Assembly: GCF_030848505.1 (NCBI RefSeq)
Contig: NZ_JAVDDU010000002.1
Coordinates: 558,001 to 622,000, forward strand
Reading direction: 5' to 3'
Source of the DNA: Marinimicrobium hydrolyticum
Lineage (GTDB): Bacteria; Pseudomonadota; Gammaproteobacteria; Pseudomonadales; Cellvibrionaceae
DNA: 64,000 nucleotides
Shown: positions 53,516 through 62,438 of the stretch, piece by piece
Position numbering within the stretch: the first letter of the stretch is position 1
How the letters are laid out: every line of letters begins with the position of its first letter
The notes under the pieces: generated by a model
The model's database searches: none
The model's input: only the letters and a program-made list of their open reading frames with translations
What the model was told of the DNA's origin: nothing
Made by a program: the position numbers and the translations under genes

Positions 53516-55934
53516 AGAGGGAATCAAACGCGTCAGTCAGAAGGCAATCATAACGACACGCATCGTATTCTTTCAGCGCCTCGATCTCTGATTCCAAAAT
53601 AACACCTTTGGCGGCGGCGTCCTTCAAACGCTCCTCCACTGTGTCGCCTGTAAACTTTCCACTGGCCTGAGCTTTGGCAAACGTATTCCAAGTCGGGCCC
53701 AGGGCCAGCAAAAGTTGAAAAGTGTGCTCCACACGCCCGGTGGCGTCCTTTGGATCGTTACTAATGTAGAGATAGGACGCCAGCTCTTTGCGCACCGGGT
53801 TGTCTTCCATGATCAGGTCACCCAGGGCGCGAATCGACTCATCACTGGGTTTGGAAACAATGCGGCCCCAAGGGAAGGTCATTAATTTCAAACCGCAGGC
53901 CGGCAGACGTGCCGGGAAGTTAGCGTAGAAGTCGTACAGCGCTTCCTGAGCCGCATACAGGGCCTGTGTTAACGCATGGTCAGCATGAGCATCTTCTTCC
54001 TCTGTACGCGTGTGACTGGAATGAAATTTAAGAATGCTACAGGCGATAAACAGCTGGCTAAGTACATCCCCCAGCCGCGCGGAAAGCAACTCGCGTCGTT
54101 TCAGGTTGCCGCCCAATACACCCAACGCTGTATCGGCACTGACGGCCAAGGCGGCACTGAGCAAGTTGATACGTTGATACCACCGCCGGCTGAACGCATC
54201 GGCATTCTCAGGCACGCGACTAAAACGAGCCCGAGTCAGACCATACACTTTGGTGCGTACGCTGTTGCTGAACACGTGACCTACGTGGCGGAAGAACACC
54301 TGATCGAATTCCTTCAAACCAGCCGCCGAATCCTCGTTTTGCATGGCTTCCATTTCGGCCAGCAGATAGGGGTGGCAACGGATGGCGCCTTGGCCAAAAA
54401 TCATCAGTGAACGCGTGAGGATGTTCGCGCCCTCAACTGTAATCCCCACCGGAATACTTTGGTAAGGCAACGCGAGAAAATTGCGCGGCCCCATTTGAAT
54501 GGCACGTCCGCCCACCACATCCATACCGTGATTGACGATCACGCGCATCATTTCCGTGGCATGGAACTTGGCCATGGAGGTAACCACCGAGGGCGCCTTG
54601 CCTTGATCCAGACCTTTGGTTACTAACTGGCGCATGGCTTCCAGCATGTAGGCACCGGCAGCGATATCGGCGGTGGCTTCCTGCACACCCTCGAACTTAC
54701 CGATTTCCATGTTGAATTGACGCCGAATGCGAGCATAGGCGCCCACGGTTTGGTAACACATTTCACCGCTGGCGGTAGCCATGGACGGTAGTGAGATTCC
54801 CCGTCCGGCGCCCAGGCACTCGATCAGCATGCGCCAACCCCTGCCCGCCATGGGGGCGCCACCGATGATCCAATCCACGGGGATGAAAACGTCCTCACCG
54901 CTGATGGGCCCGTTCATAAACGGTGAGCCGGGGTTGTGTCTACGGCCGATTTGAATGCCGGGCAGGTCGGCCGGTAGCAGGGCGCAGGTAATCCCATAGG
55001 CCGTTTTGTTTTTATCACCCAGCAAACCATCCGGGTCATAAAGTTTGAACGCAAGGCCAACCACGGTTGCCACAGGCGCCAAGGTAATCCAGCGCTTGTT
55101 GAAGGTGAGCTTTAATCCGAGAACTTCTTTGCCTTCAAACTCGCCCTTACAGACGATACCGGTATCGGGAATCGAGCCCGCATCGGAGCCCGCTTCCGGG
55201 CCGGTAAGACCAAAACACGGAATCTCCGTACCGTTGGCCAGGCCAGGCAACCAGCGTTGTTTTTGCTCTTCGGTGCCGTATTTTACCAACAGCTCTCCAG
55301 GCCCCAATGAATTGGGCACCATCGCGGTCACCGCCGCGGTGACTGAGCGGCTGGCAATTTTGCTCATTACCCGGCTTTGGGCGTAAGGGGTGAAATCCCG
55401 CCCGCCAAATTCCTTGGGAATAATGAGCCCCAGAAAGCCTTTGTCTTTTAGATATTGCCAAGCTTCGGGCGGCAGATCCTTACGGGTGTGGTGGATATCC
55501 CACTCGTCCAGCATGGCGCAAAGTTCATTGACTTCGTTATCCAGAAAGGACTGCTCTTCGGCGGTCAACTTCGGCAGGGTAATTTCGGCAAACTCGTGCC
55601 AGTCGGGCCGGCCGCTGAAGAGGTCTTTTTCCCACCAGGTGCTGCCCGCTTCCAGAGCCTCTGTTTCTGTCTGGCTCATGGGAGGAAGAACTTTGCGCAA
55701 GGCTTTGAATACATGCCGGGAGATCAGTGGCCGCCGGATGCCGGGCAGGTTTAAGACCAGCAGCACCGTCACTAACGGGATTACCAGCCACAAAGACCAC
55801 AACACGGGAGAGAGAACGCCGAGTGCCAACCAGGCAATCAGCAGGATCGCCGAGCCCAGTGGCAAAGCCACCTGGTAATAGAACAGCACCCCCAACAGGA
55901 TCAAGATCAGCACAAACGACAAAAGCAGTAACAT
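53514..55934 (-). CDS. fadE: acyl-CoA dehydrogenase FadE
   Basis: 806 aa, the large FadE-type acyl-CoA dehydrogenase of gammaproteobacteria, which carries out the first step of fatty-acid beta-oxidation at the inner membrane. Two N-terminal helices (MLLLLSFVLILILLGVLFYY and ILLIAWLALGVLSPVLW) precede the dehydrogenase core: GFLGLIIPKEFGG, CFGLTGPEAGSDAGS (FAD contact) and GRGISLPSMATASGEMCYQ. A long C-terminal DUF1974-like tail follows (ARFSRVPENADAFSRRWYQRINLLSAALA). Full length and apparently intact. Its stop overlaps the T-run of the hairpin at 53457-53515. Confidence 0.95.
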   Translation of the reverse strand: MLLLLSFVLILILLGVLFYYQVALPLGSAILLIAWLALGVLSPVLWSLWLVIPLVTVLLVLNLPGIRRPLISRHVFKALRKVLPPMSQTETEALEAGSTWWEKDLFSGRPDWHEFAEITLPKLTAEEQSFLDNEVNELCAMLDEWDIHHTRKDLPPEAWQYLKDKGFLGLIIPKEFGGRDFTPYAQSRVMSKIASRSVTAAVTAMVPNSLGPGELLVKYGTEEQKQRWLPGLANGTEIPCFGLTGPEAGSDAGSIPDTGIVCKGEFEGKEVLGLKLTFNKRWITLAPVATVVGLAFKLYDPDGLLGDKNKTAYGITCALLPADLPGIQIGRRHNPGSPFMNGPISGEDVFIPVDWIIGGAPMAGRGWRMLIECLGAGRGISLPSMATASGEMCYQTVGAYARIRRQFNMEIGKFEGVQEATADIAAGAYMLEAMRQLVTKGLDQGKAPSVVTSMAKFHATEMMRVIVNHGMDVVGGRAIQMGPRNFLALPYQSIPVGITVEGANILTRSLMIFGQGAIRCHPYLLAEMEAMQNEDSAAGLKEFDQVFFRHVGHVFSNSVRTKVYGLTRARFSRVPENADAFSRRWYQRINLLSAALAVSADTALGVLGGNLKRRELLSARLGDVLSQLFIACSILKFHSSHTRTEEEDAHADHALTQALYAAQEALYDFYANFPARLPACGLKLMTFPWGRIVSKPSDESIRALGDLIMEDNPVRKELASYLYISNDPKDATGRVEHTFQLLLALGPTWNTFAKAQASGKFTGDTVEERLKDAAAKGVILESEIEALKEYDACRYDCLLTDAFDSL

Positions 55935-56064
55935 AGGTGTCTCCCTGGATAATCAATACTGAGTATGACAGCCAATCTCCCATGGCTGTTCGCACATCTA
56001 ACCTTTTAATAGGTATTCTTAATAACCATAGTCTATTCGTCGGCCCGCCGGGGGTTTTCCCCAT

Positions 56065-57321
56065 TCACGCGCGCGGGGTCAGACCTTCTGCCAGGGCGCG
56101 CCGGTAGGCTACGGCTGCTGGGACGGCTCCCGCCAGCGCTGCCAGTGCGGCGACCGCCAACATCAAGTAAGCAGTATGCGCTCCCAGCGGATTAATATCG
56201 ACGAACAGACCAAATTGCATCGCCAGCCAGGGCTGGGCTACCCAAAGGCCAACAACCAGCAGCAGGGCTCCCAAAGCAAAAGCCACGGCCATCAGTAGGA
56301 GCGCTTCCAGCTCCACCAGCCAGAACAGGTACCAACGCCCTGCGCCTACCGCCCGCAACACCGCGATTTCACGCTGGCGCTCTTTCATGGATGCCAACAG
56401 CATGGTCACCATGCCGATCAGTGCCGCCAGCAAGACCATGGCACTGATGACATAGAGAAGGTTCTCCACCATGGACAGCATTTGCCACAGTTCAGTCAAC
56501 GCGACACCAGGCAGGATGGCCATAAGCGCCTCCTGGGGGTATTGATTGATGAATCGCTGAACGCTGAAGGTCGCCGCGCGCGAGCTGAGCCCAACCAAGA
56601 CCGCCGTTACACTCTCCGGCGTCAGATCCCGCTGAAGCGCCTCCTCCGGCGATACTTGTCGACCAGGCCTCGGAGCACCGCCTTCCCAGCCGATATGAAT
56701 GGCCTCAATACCTTCCAGACTGACATGGACAGTTCGGTCCACCGGCGTGCCAGTTGGCGCCAAAATCCCCACCACGATAAACGGATGGCCATCGTGGGGC
56801 ATAAAACTCACCGACCCGGTCCCGTGGGCCAGGGTGATTTCCTGACCCAGGTCGTAGCCGAGCTGCCGGGCCACCTGAGCCCCTAGTACGGCGTGGTAAA
56901 CACCATCGAAGGGTTCTCCATGGGAAAACTCCAGCGCTCTTCTCTGACCATAGCGATAGCGTTCAAAATACTCCCCGGTGGTGCCCAGAACCCGAAAGCC
57001 CCGGTGGGAATCGCCCAGTGATAAAGGTACCGCCCATTCCACCGCGCGCATGGCTGCCAATTCCTGATAACTCTCCCAACTGATATTTTGGGTGGGATTA
57101 CCCATCCGGAACACGGAGTAGAGCAGCAGATTCAGTTGGCCACCGCGCGCGCCCACCACCAAGTCGGTGCCGGATAACGTTTGGCTGAAGCTGTCTTTTG
57201 CTTGGTGACGCAAGTGGTCGATCCCCAACAGAAGCACGATGCTAACCGTGAGAGAGAGTAAGGTGAGGAGCGCCGTGGTACGCCGGTTCCACAAGCTTTT
57301 ACGGGCGAGTTTGAACAGCAT
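56065..57321 (-). CDS. ABC transporter permease (FtsX/MacB/LolC-like)
   Basis: 418 aa from ATG 57321 (GGAGGGGG upstream); the frame extends to 57417 but would overlap most of the ATPase end. Features: an N-terminal helix (LLTLLSLTVSIVLLL), a large periplasmic loop (~45-270), and three C-terminal helices (VISAMVLLAALIGMVTMLLA, LFWLVELEALLLMAVAFALGALLLVV, AYLMLAVAALAALAGAVPA), with the KERQREIAVLRAVGAGR coupling segment diagnostic of FtsX-type permeases. It forms a complex with the ATPase at 57321-58037, whose stop overlaps its start (TGATG). Substrate unknown; see the zinc hypothesis in the findings. Confidence 0.88.
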   Translation of the reverse strand: MLFKLARKSLWNRRTTALLTLLSLTVSIVLLLGIDHLRHQAKDSFSQTLSGTDLVVGARGGQLNLLLYSVFRMGNPTQNISWESYQELAAMRAVEWAVPLSLGDSHRGFRVLGTTGEYFERYRYGQRRALEFSHGEPFDGVYHAVLGAQVARQLGYDLGQEITLAHGTGSVSFMPHDGHPFIVVGILAPTGTPVDRTVHVSLEGIEAIHIGWEGGAPRPGRQVSPEEALQRDLTPESVTAVLVGLSSRAATFSVQRFINQYPQEALMAILPGVALTELWQMLSMVENLLYVISAMVLLAALIGMVTMLLASMKERQREIAVLRAVGAGRWYLFWLVELEALLLMAVAFALGALLLVVGLWVAQPWLAMQFGLFVDINPLGAHTAYLMLAVAALAALAGAVPAAVAYRRALAEGLTPRA

Positions 57322-58037
57322 CAGGCCACCCCCTCCGCCAACAGCGATCGAATATCCACTGAACGGGAAAAATATGGTTCCAAACTGCGATCGTGACTGA
57401 CGAACACCACCGCACACCGGTTTTGCTCGGCTACTTGCAGCAAGAGCGACATAAAGGCATCCCGGCTGTCACTGTCCAGCGCCGAGGTGGGCTCGTCAGC
57501 CAGCAAAATTTCCGGTTCAATCACCAGCGCCCGGGCAACCGCCAGCCGCTGTTGTTGTCCAACGCTCAGTTGATGAGCCGGCCTGGCCTCAAGGTTAGGC
57601 TCCAGCCCAAGGGCTGCCAGCAGCTCCCGGGCCTTGTCCACAGCGCCTTCCCGGCGGCGGGCAAAGTGCGCGGCCAAGAGGACATTGTCGAGCACACTCA
57701 GGTAGGGAATCAGGTTAAACTGCTGAAAAATGACGCCCACATGGCGGGCCCGGAAACGGTCCCGGCGACGTTGCGACAGAGCTTGCAAGCTCTGGCCAAG
57801 GAGCTGGACTTCGCCTAGTTGCGGCGAACTAACTCCCGCCAGCAGGTTCAGCAAGCTGGTTTTTCCGGACCCGGAAGAGCCGTATAGGAAAACCCGCTCA
57901 CCCTGGTTTACTTGAAACTGGTCAATGCGCAACAACGGGGAGCGACGCGTCCAAGCGAACTCTACCTGTTGAAGGCTAATAGCGGGTGTGCTGCAATCAA
58001 GGGGAGCAGTGGGCTCGACGGCTTGAGTTTTTCGCAT
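57321..58037 (-). CDS. ABC transporter ATP-binding protein (LolD/MacB-like)
   Basis: 238 aa from ATG 58037; the frame stays open to 58307 but crosses the divergent gene at 58074. Walker A YGSSGSGKT (52-60), GVIFQQFNLIPYLSV Q-loop, signature LSVGQQQRLAVARAL, Walker B ILLADEPTSALD, H-loop VSHDRS. Signature LSVGQ in place of LSGGQ is a minor variant. It energises the permease gene it overlaps. The unit is divergent from the DUF3299 gene with a 36-bp gap, so both may share a control region. Confidence 0.9.
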   Translation of the reverse strand: MRKTQAVEPTAPLDCSTPAISLQQVEFAWTRRSPLLRIDQFQVNQGERVFLYGSSGSGKTSLLNLLAGVSSPQLGEVQLLGQSLQALSQRRRDRFRARHVGVIFQQFNLIPYLSVLDNVLLAAHFARRREGAVDKARELLAALGLEPNLEARPAHQLSVGQQQRLAVARALVIEPEILLADEPTSALDSDSRDAFMSLLLQVAEQNRCAVVFVSHDRSLEPYFSRSVDIRSLLAEGVA

Positions 58038-58073
58038 GTATGTTACCAATAACGCATTCTGGACTTGGACAAG

Positions 58074-58694
58074 ATGCCACATAAAAAATTGTTTTTCATC
58101 GCACTGTTGATCAGTGCCAACATTATTTTTTCGGTTCGAGCTGACGATTACAAGACCATCGAGTGGACTGACCTGCTCCCAGACGAAGACCTGGAGCTGC
58201 TCCTCAACATGCCGGCCATTGATCACGGCGACCTGAGCGACGAAGAGCTCGCCGAGGACCAGCAAGCGGATGGGCTGCGCACGGCTGACGACTTCCTGGC
58301 CAACCAAGTGGAGAATGCCATAGCCCAGGCCATGGGCTCAGGGGGATCTGGAGGGCGTACCTGGGAGGACGCGCTTGTGTCCACCAACATCCGCCCCGAG
58401 TTTGACGGAGCAAAGGTACGTTTGCCTGGTTTTGTGGTGCCGTTGGAATTCGATGATGATATGAACATCAGTGAGTTCTTCCTGGTGCCCTTCTTCGGAG
58501 CCTGCATCCACGTACCGCCACCGCCACCGAACCAAATTATTTTCGTCAGCTACCCCCAGGGCCTCCAACTGGACGCTCTTTACACGCCTTTCTGGGTCAC
58601 CGGGGAGATGAAAGTGGAGATGGTAGAAAACGACATGGCTCTGTCCGCCTACAGTATGGAAGCGGCCACCATCATAGAATATCGCGAGGATTGA
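58074..58694 (+). CDS. secreted DUF3299 protein
   Basis: 206 aa. A signal peptide (MPHKKLFFIALLISANIIFSVRA) is followed by DDYKTIEWTDLLPDEDLELLL, an acidic region, a Gly/Ser stretch, then the DUF3299 core: RLPGFVVPLEF, FLVPFFGACIHVPPPPPNQIIFV and DALYTPFWVTGEMKVE. The Cys-Ile-His-Val-Pro-Pro run is the hallmark of the family, and the Cys/His could bind a metal. DUF3299 proteins are often linked to FtsX-type ABC transporters. ATG 58074 is chosen over TTG 58065. It would act in the periplasm. Confidence 0.8.
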   Translation: MPHKKLFFIALLISANIIFSVRADDYKTIEWTDLLPDEDLELLLNMPAIDHGDLSDEELAEDQQADGLRTADDFLANQVENAIAQAMGSGGSGGRTWEDALVSTNIRPEFDGAKVRLPGFVVPLEFDDDMNISEFFLVPFFGACIHVPPPPPNQIIFVSYPQGLQLDALYTPFWVTGEMKVEMVENDMALSAYSMEAATIIEYRED

Positions 58695-58833
58695 TCACGC
58701 TTTAGTCACGTCACTTTGCAGGCATTGAACAGTGGACTTGGACGCATCCCAACGCGCCCAAATCTGCCTGGCTTGAACTTTTTGCGCTTCTGCCCCCCCT
58801 TATAAGAAGGACGCAAAATTTCAGGAGCCTGAT

Positions 58834-60738
58834 ATGAGTGCTATAGGTGGCATCCTATATCCCAGGGAGGGTAGCCTCGATAACACCCTGGCCGCGCGCA
58901 TGAACGCCGCGATGTCCCACCGGGGTGAGCTGGGCAATGTGGTCTGTCCCGACACCAACACGGCCTTTTTTTGTCGATACAAACAGAACGGTGTTTACCA
59001 ACCAGGCATCACCGAAACGAACTCCCTCTGTGTGGTAGCCGATGGTCGGGTTCAAGCCTCAGATCAAAGGGTCCTATGGGGCAAAGCACTGTCAGATTAT
59101 GTTTGCGCCGCTTATCAGGCGGAAGGCGTAGATTTTCTGGCAGGTCTCGATGGCGATTTTGCGATTTTCCTTTACGACCGAAGCACAGGCAAAATTCTTC
59201 TGTGCCGGGACATGTTCGCCCACCGGCCTCTGTACTACGCCTTTCAACAGGGCCGCTTTTGGTTTGCCTCTGAAATTAAAGCCATTCTGAGCGATCCCAT
59301 ATTCACGCGCAGCGTCAACACTTCGACGCTCGCTCAGCAGTTGACGTACCGTGGAAACTTTGGCCCAGAAACCTTGTTTCAAGACATCTTTAAAGTCGTG
59401 CCCGGCTTTTATGTAGAGGGCAATGTGCGGGAAGGCAATGTAGTGCCGCCACTGAGCCTACATTTTTACGCACGACCAAAGCGCATAAAAAAAGGACCGG
59501 CGTCCTCCCGCCACTACGAACAACCATTGTGGACCAAGCTCTGCCAAACGATCCAATTCCATCGTGTTGGCGAAAATCGTCGCTCCGGCCTGCTCATGTC
59601 CGGCGGTATCGACTCAGCGTTAATCGCCGCCGCACAAAAGGAATGCGGACTCTCCAAAACGACAGCGGTCAGTTGCGGCTATACAGACCCAGGTGCCAGA
59701 CACTTTGATGAGACGGCCACCGCATGCGAGAACGCACAACGTTACGGCCTTGCCTACAAGAACGTCAGCATCGCTGCAGAGGACGACCTTTTGGATCTCT
59801 TACGGCGCACCGTAGTCAATACAGAAGAGCCGCCCCGAACCTTCATCAGCCTTTCCACTGAACAGGCACTAGATCAGTTCCATGGCCAATTGGATCTTCT
59901 GATGACCGGCACCTTTGCGGACGTTCTCTTTGGCGAACAAACCCAGTACGACACACCCATCTACGCACTTCGCCAACGCTGTCCTCCAGCGCTCTGGAAC
60001 TTGGTAAGACGTTCCCTCCCCATGTTTCAGCATCTACCCAAACTGCGCGGCTACGCTGCTTGGTTTAAGCGCGGCGATGTGGCCTCCATGAAGGAATACC
60101 TGCTGTTCAACCAGCGAGTTAACGTCGACCTTCATGGATTATTACAAAGCCCGAAGCCGGAAGAATGTGCCCCTCACATGGAACAGGTTTATCAAGCTAT
60201 AAAAGGATTCAGCGCGGAGAATGAATACACTATTGTCGGCAGCCTGATGTTTGTGCACTGCTTCAACGAGATGTTTGAGCAAATCGGCAGCAACCACGGT
60301 ATGGACATGGTGCACCCGTTCCAATCAAAGTCGCTGTACGAACTATCTCTGCAAATGCCCTACCGGGGAAAAGTCTCTCGCAAGCACACCAAGCCTTGCC
60401 TGCGCGAACTAGCCGCTAAACACTACTCTCGTGATTTTGCCTACCGTGACAAAACCAAGTTCTCGTCACCAGGAGCCCTCTGGTTGCGGGACTCACCAAA
60501 GCTTAAAGCAGCGGTGTATCGGCTTGCGGAACCGAATGCGCTCATCGGAGACTATCTCGACCGACCCGCTATTAACGCCATTGTTGCCCGGTACAAAGAT
60601 GAGTTGACCAGCGGGCAGCTGAAGCAGAGCACGAGTCAATTAATCTTTACCTTGATTGGGTTAGAACTTTGGCTGGAAACATTTTTTACAAAAGAGCAGC
60701 ACGCGCAAGTTGCTGTCGCTGATCGACTCAGGGCATAA
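58834..60738 (+). CDS. asparagine-synthetase-like amidotransferase lacking the glutaminase cysteine
   Basis: 634 aa, two-domain AsnB-like. The N-terminal glutaminase domain has the SHRG and GDFAIFLYDRSTGKILLCRDMF...PLYY features, but the catalytic Cys after Met is Ser (MSAIGG in place of MCGIAG), so it should not hydrolyse glutamine. The ATP-PPase domain is intact: SGGIDS (256-261), GTFADVLFGEQ, and conserved Glu/Asp in TEEPPRTF. Such Cys-less members (beta-lactam synthetase, lasso-peptide cyclases) catalyse amide bonds with other or intramolecular amines. AGGAG precedes the ATG. It overlaps the end of the CobW gene by 11 bp (convergent). Product unknown. Confidence 0.8.
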   Translation: MSAIGGILYPREGSLDNTLAARMNAAMSHRGELGNVVCPDTNTAFFCRYKQNGVYQPGITETNSLCVVADGRVQASDQRVLWGKALSDYVCAAYQAEGVDFLAGLDGDFAIFLYDRSTGKILLCRDMFAHRPLYYAFQQGRFWFASEIKAILSDPIFTRSVNTSTLAQQLTYRGNFGPETLFQDIFKVVPGFYVEGNVREGNVVPPLSLHFYARPKRIKKGPASSRHYEQPLWTKLCQTIQFHRVGENRRSGLLMSGGIDSALIAAAQKECGLSKTTAVSCGYTDPGARHFDETATACENAQRYGLAYKNVSIAAEDDLLDLLRRTVVNTEEPPRTFISLSTEQALDQFHGQLDLLMTGTFADVLFGEQTQYDTPIYALRQRCPPALWNLVRRSLPMFQHLPKLRGYAAWFKRGDVASMKEYLLFNQRVNVDLHGLLQSPKPEECAPHMEQVYQAIKGFSAENEYTIVGSLMFVHCFNEMFEQIGSNHGMDMVHPFQSKSLYELSLQMPYRGKVSRKHTKPCLRELAAKHYSRDFAYRDKTKFSSPGALWLRDSPKLKAAVYRLAEPNALIGDYLDRPAINAIVARYKDELTSGQLKQSTSQLIFTLIGLELWLETFFTKEQHAQVAVADRLRA

Positions 60739-61720
60739 CCATAGCCAGAAGCTGATTTTCCACAAGCTCGGCATCTAGAGGCTGGTCACTGATCAGCTCC
60801 ACACGGCTGTCAGGCGCCTCATCCAATTCCAGCACACTGAGTACACCACCATCCATGTTGTAGCTGAAGACGCCCCGCTCTGTGATGAAAATGGCTTTGG
60901 CACGAATCACGTCGGCGCCATTGAGCATCGAGAACACCTGCTCGAAATCGAAAACGGCATCCGGCACGAACGCCCAGCCGATACTGTAATGGCCCTGCCC
61001 TTGATTGACACGACGTACGAACTGATGCCCCTCAGGGATGGCGACCTGAGGATTGGGCAACTCCCTCCGGGGCTGTAGCGGATTCGCGTGCTGAAGCGGC
61101 GTTGGCGGCAGATCGCGCTCGATGCGCTGAGAATCTAGCCAAGCGCGGTCCACAGCACCGTGGGCCACTCGCTGGTGTCCGACCTTACGCGGGTTACAGT
61201 CTGCCAATAATTGGTCGAACAGGGACCAATCCGCCGGAGACGCCAAATCACTCTTATTGGCGATCAGTACGTCGGCGATGGCTATTTGATCCATGAAAGT
61301 GGAGTTGTTCCGATAGCGGTCGTCGGACAGCTTACGTGGGTCCACCAACGTTACCGTAGCCCGCAAATCCAACACGTCACCGTAGTACTCACCCGTGAGG
61401 GTACTTACAATTTCTGCCGGGTGCCCGAGACCCGTGGGTTCAATGATGATTCGGTCTGGATTGGTAGTTCCGATCAGCATGTTCAGCGCGACTTTCATGG
61501 GCAGGTTTCCTACGCAGCAGATGCAACCGCCAGGCACTTCGCGCACATGGGCGTCGCCTGCTTTTAGCAAGCCTCCGTCAATGCCAATCTCACCAAATTC
61601 GTTGACCAACACTGACCAAACTTCATCCTCCGGTTTGCTGCGCAGCAAATGCAGTATGCTGGTGGTTTTTCCCACGCCAAGGAAACCGGTGATAACATTG
61701 GTCGGGATAGCTTGGGGCAC
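60728..61720 (-). CDS. CobW-family GTPase (zinc metallochaperone-like)
   Basis: 330 aa. GTPase P-loop GFLGVGKTT (12-20), switch VNEFGEIGIDGGLL, the metal-binding CxCC in GGCICC (64-69), and NKSD later; a CobW C-terminal domain follows (FDFEQVFSMLNGADVIRAKAIF). COG0523 GTPases deliver zinc or other metals to client proteins. The GTG at 61720 is chosen since AGGAGG is 4 nt upstream; the TTG at 61765 would overlap the divergent gene. It converges with the AsnB-like gene and is head-to-head with the PGPGW protein gene. Confidence 0.85.
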   Translation of the reverse strand: MPQAIPTNVITGFLGVGKTTSILHLLRSKPEDEVWSVLVNEFGEIGIDGGLLKAGDAHVREVPGGCICCVGNLPMKVALNMLIGTTNPDRIIIEPTGLGHPAEIVSTLTGEYYGDVLDLRATVTLVDPRKLSDDRYRNNSTFMDQIAIADVLIANKSDLASPADWSLFDQLLADCNPRKVGHQRVAHGAVDRAWLDSQRIERDLPPTPLQHANPLQPRRELPNPQVAIPEGHQFVRRVNQGQGHYSIGWAFVPDAVFDFEQVFSMLNGADVIRAKAIFITERGVFSYNMDGGVLSVLELDEAPDSRVELISDQPLDAELVENQLLAMVMP

Positions 61721-61764
61721 TGCGCCTCCTTTTACGTATTCAGAGCTGGGCAAGGTTGTGTTCA

Positions 61765-62214
61765 ATGGCGGTTATATCGGAGTTTATGCATCTACTGGCC
61801 ACTCACGACACGCTCTTGTGGTTCCTGGCGGCCTTTTCAATCTTGATGTTCTTGGGCAGTTTGTTGGCGCTGCCAATCATCATCGCCCGATTGCCAGAAG
61901 ATTACTTTTCTGCTCCTTCGCGTCGACTCCTAAGAGGCGAACAAAGGCCGCTACCCTACTGGCTCATGATCGCGGGCAAAAATCTATTAGGCGCGCTGTT
62001 GCTCGTGCTGGGCGTTCTAATGCTTGTACTACCCGGACAGGGACTGCTGACCTTGTCAGTGGGCATTATGCTGTTGAATTTTCCGGGAAAATACCGTCTC
62101 GAACGCTGGCTGGTGAGTCGGCCGCCCGTATTGAATACTCTGAATTGGATCCGCCACAAAAAACATCGCCCACCACTGCGAAACCCCAGATCACCCACTA
62201 TTGAGAACGAATAG
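61765..62214 (+). CDS. PGPGW-type putative membrane protein
   Basis: 149 aa. Two N-terminal to central helices (LLWFLAAFSILMFLGSLLAL and NLLGALLLVLGVLMLVLPGQGLLTLSVGIML) with LVLPGQG at the PGPGW-like signature, then a basic C-terminus (RHKKHRPP). Its role in the inner membrane is not known. AAGG lies ahead of ATG 61765; a GTG 3 codons upstream (61756) is also possible. Convergent with nothing; downstream is HPPD after a 224-bp gap. Confidence 0.7.
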   Translation: MAVISEFMHLLATHDTLLWFLAAFSILMFLGSLLALPIIIARLPEDYFSAPSRRLLRGEQRPLPYWLMIAGKNLLGALLLVLGVLMLVLPGQGLLTLSVGIMLLNFPGKYRLERWLVSRPPVLNTLNWIRHKKHRPPLRNPRSPTIENE

Positions 62215-62438
62215 TCTGTATTGCGCCGCGCGTGAATGCGAAAAGGGTTAACAGATCACCGCCTGCATTTACATCACCAGGAGCCCATGGTACAAACTCT
62301 ACGAAGAGCGTGATTGTACCAGCAAGGTTCACCCTTGGGCACCTAAAGTCGTGGTTTCCCCTGCTCCGACTCTTGCCCCAACAAAAAGCGCGCCACTGGA
62401 ACTATGGCCGCACAAATACTCACGAAAAGGAATCCATA

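Noticed and set aside
58038-58073. GTTA-CCAA-TAAC partial palindrome as a Zur box between divergent genes
   Set aside because: The half-sites are 4 nt apart, not the 5 nt expected for the TGTTA-N5-TAACA core, and the flanking bases do not match. Too weak to list.
58834-60738. Lasso-peptide cyclase interpretation of the Cys-less AsnB-like protein
   Set aside because: No precursor peptide, McjB-like protease or ABC exporter is adjacent, so nothing besides the missing Cys supports it.
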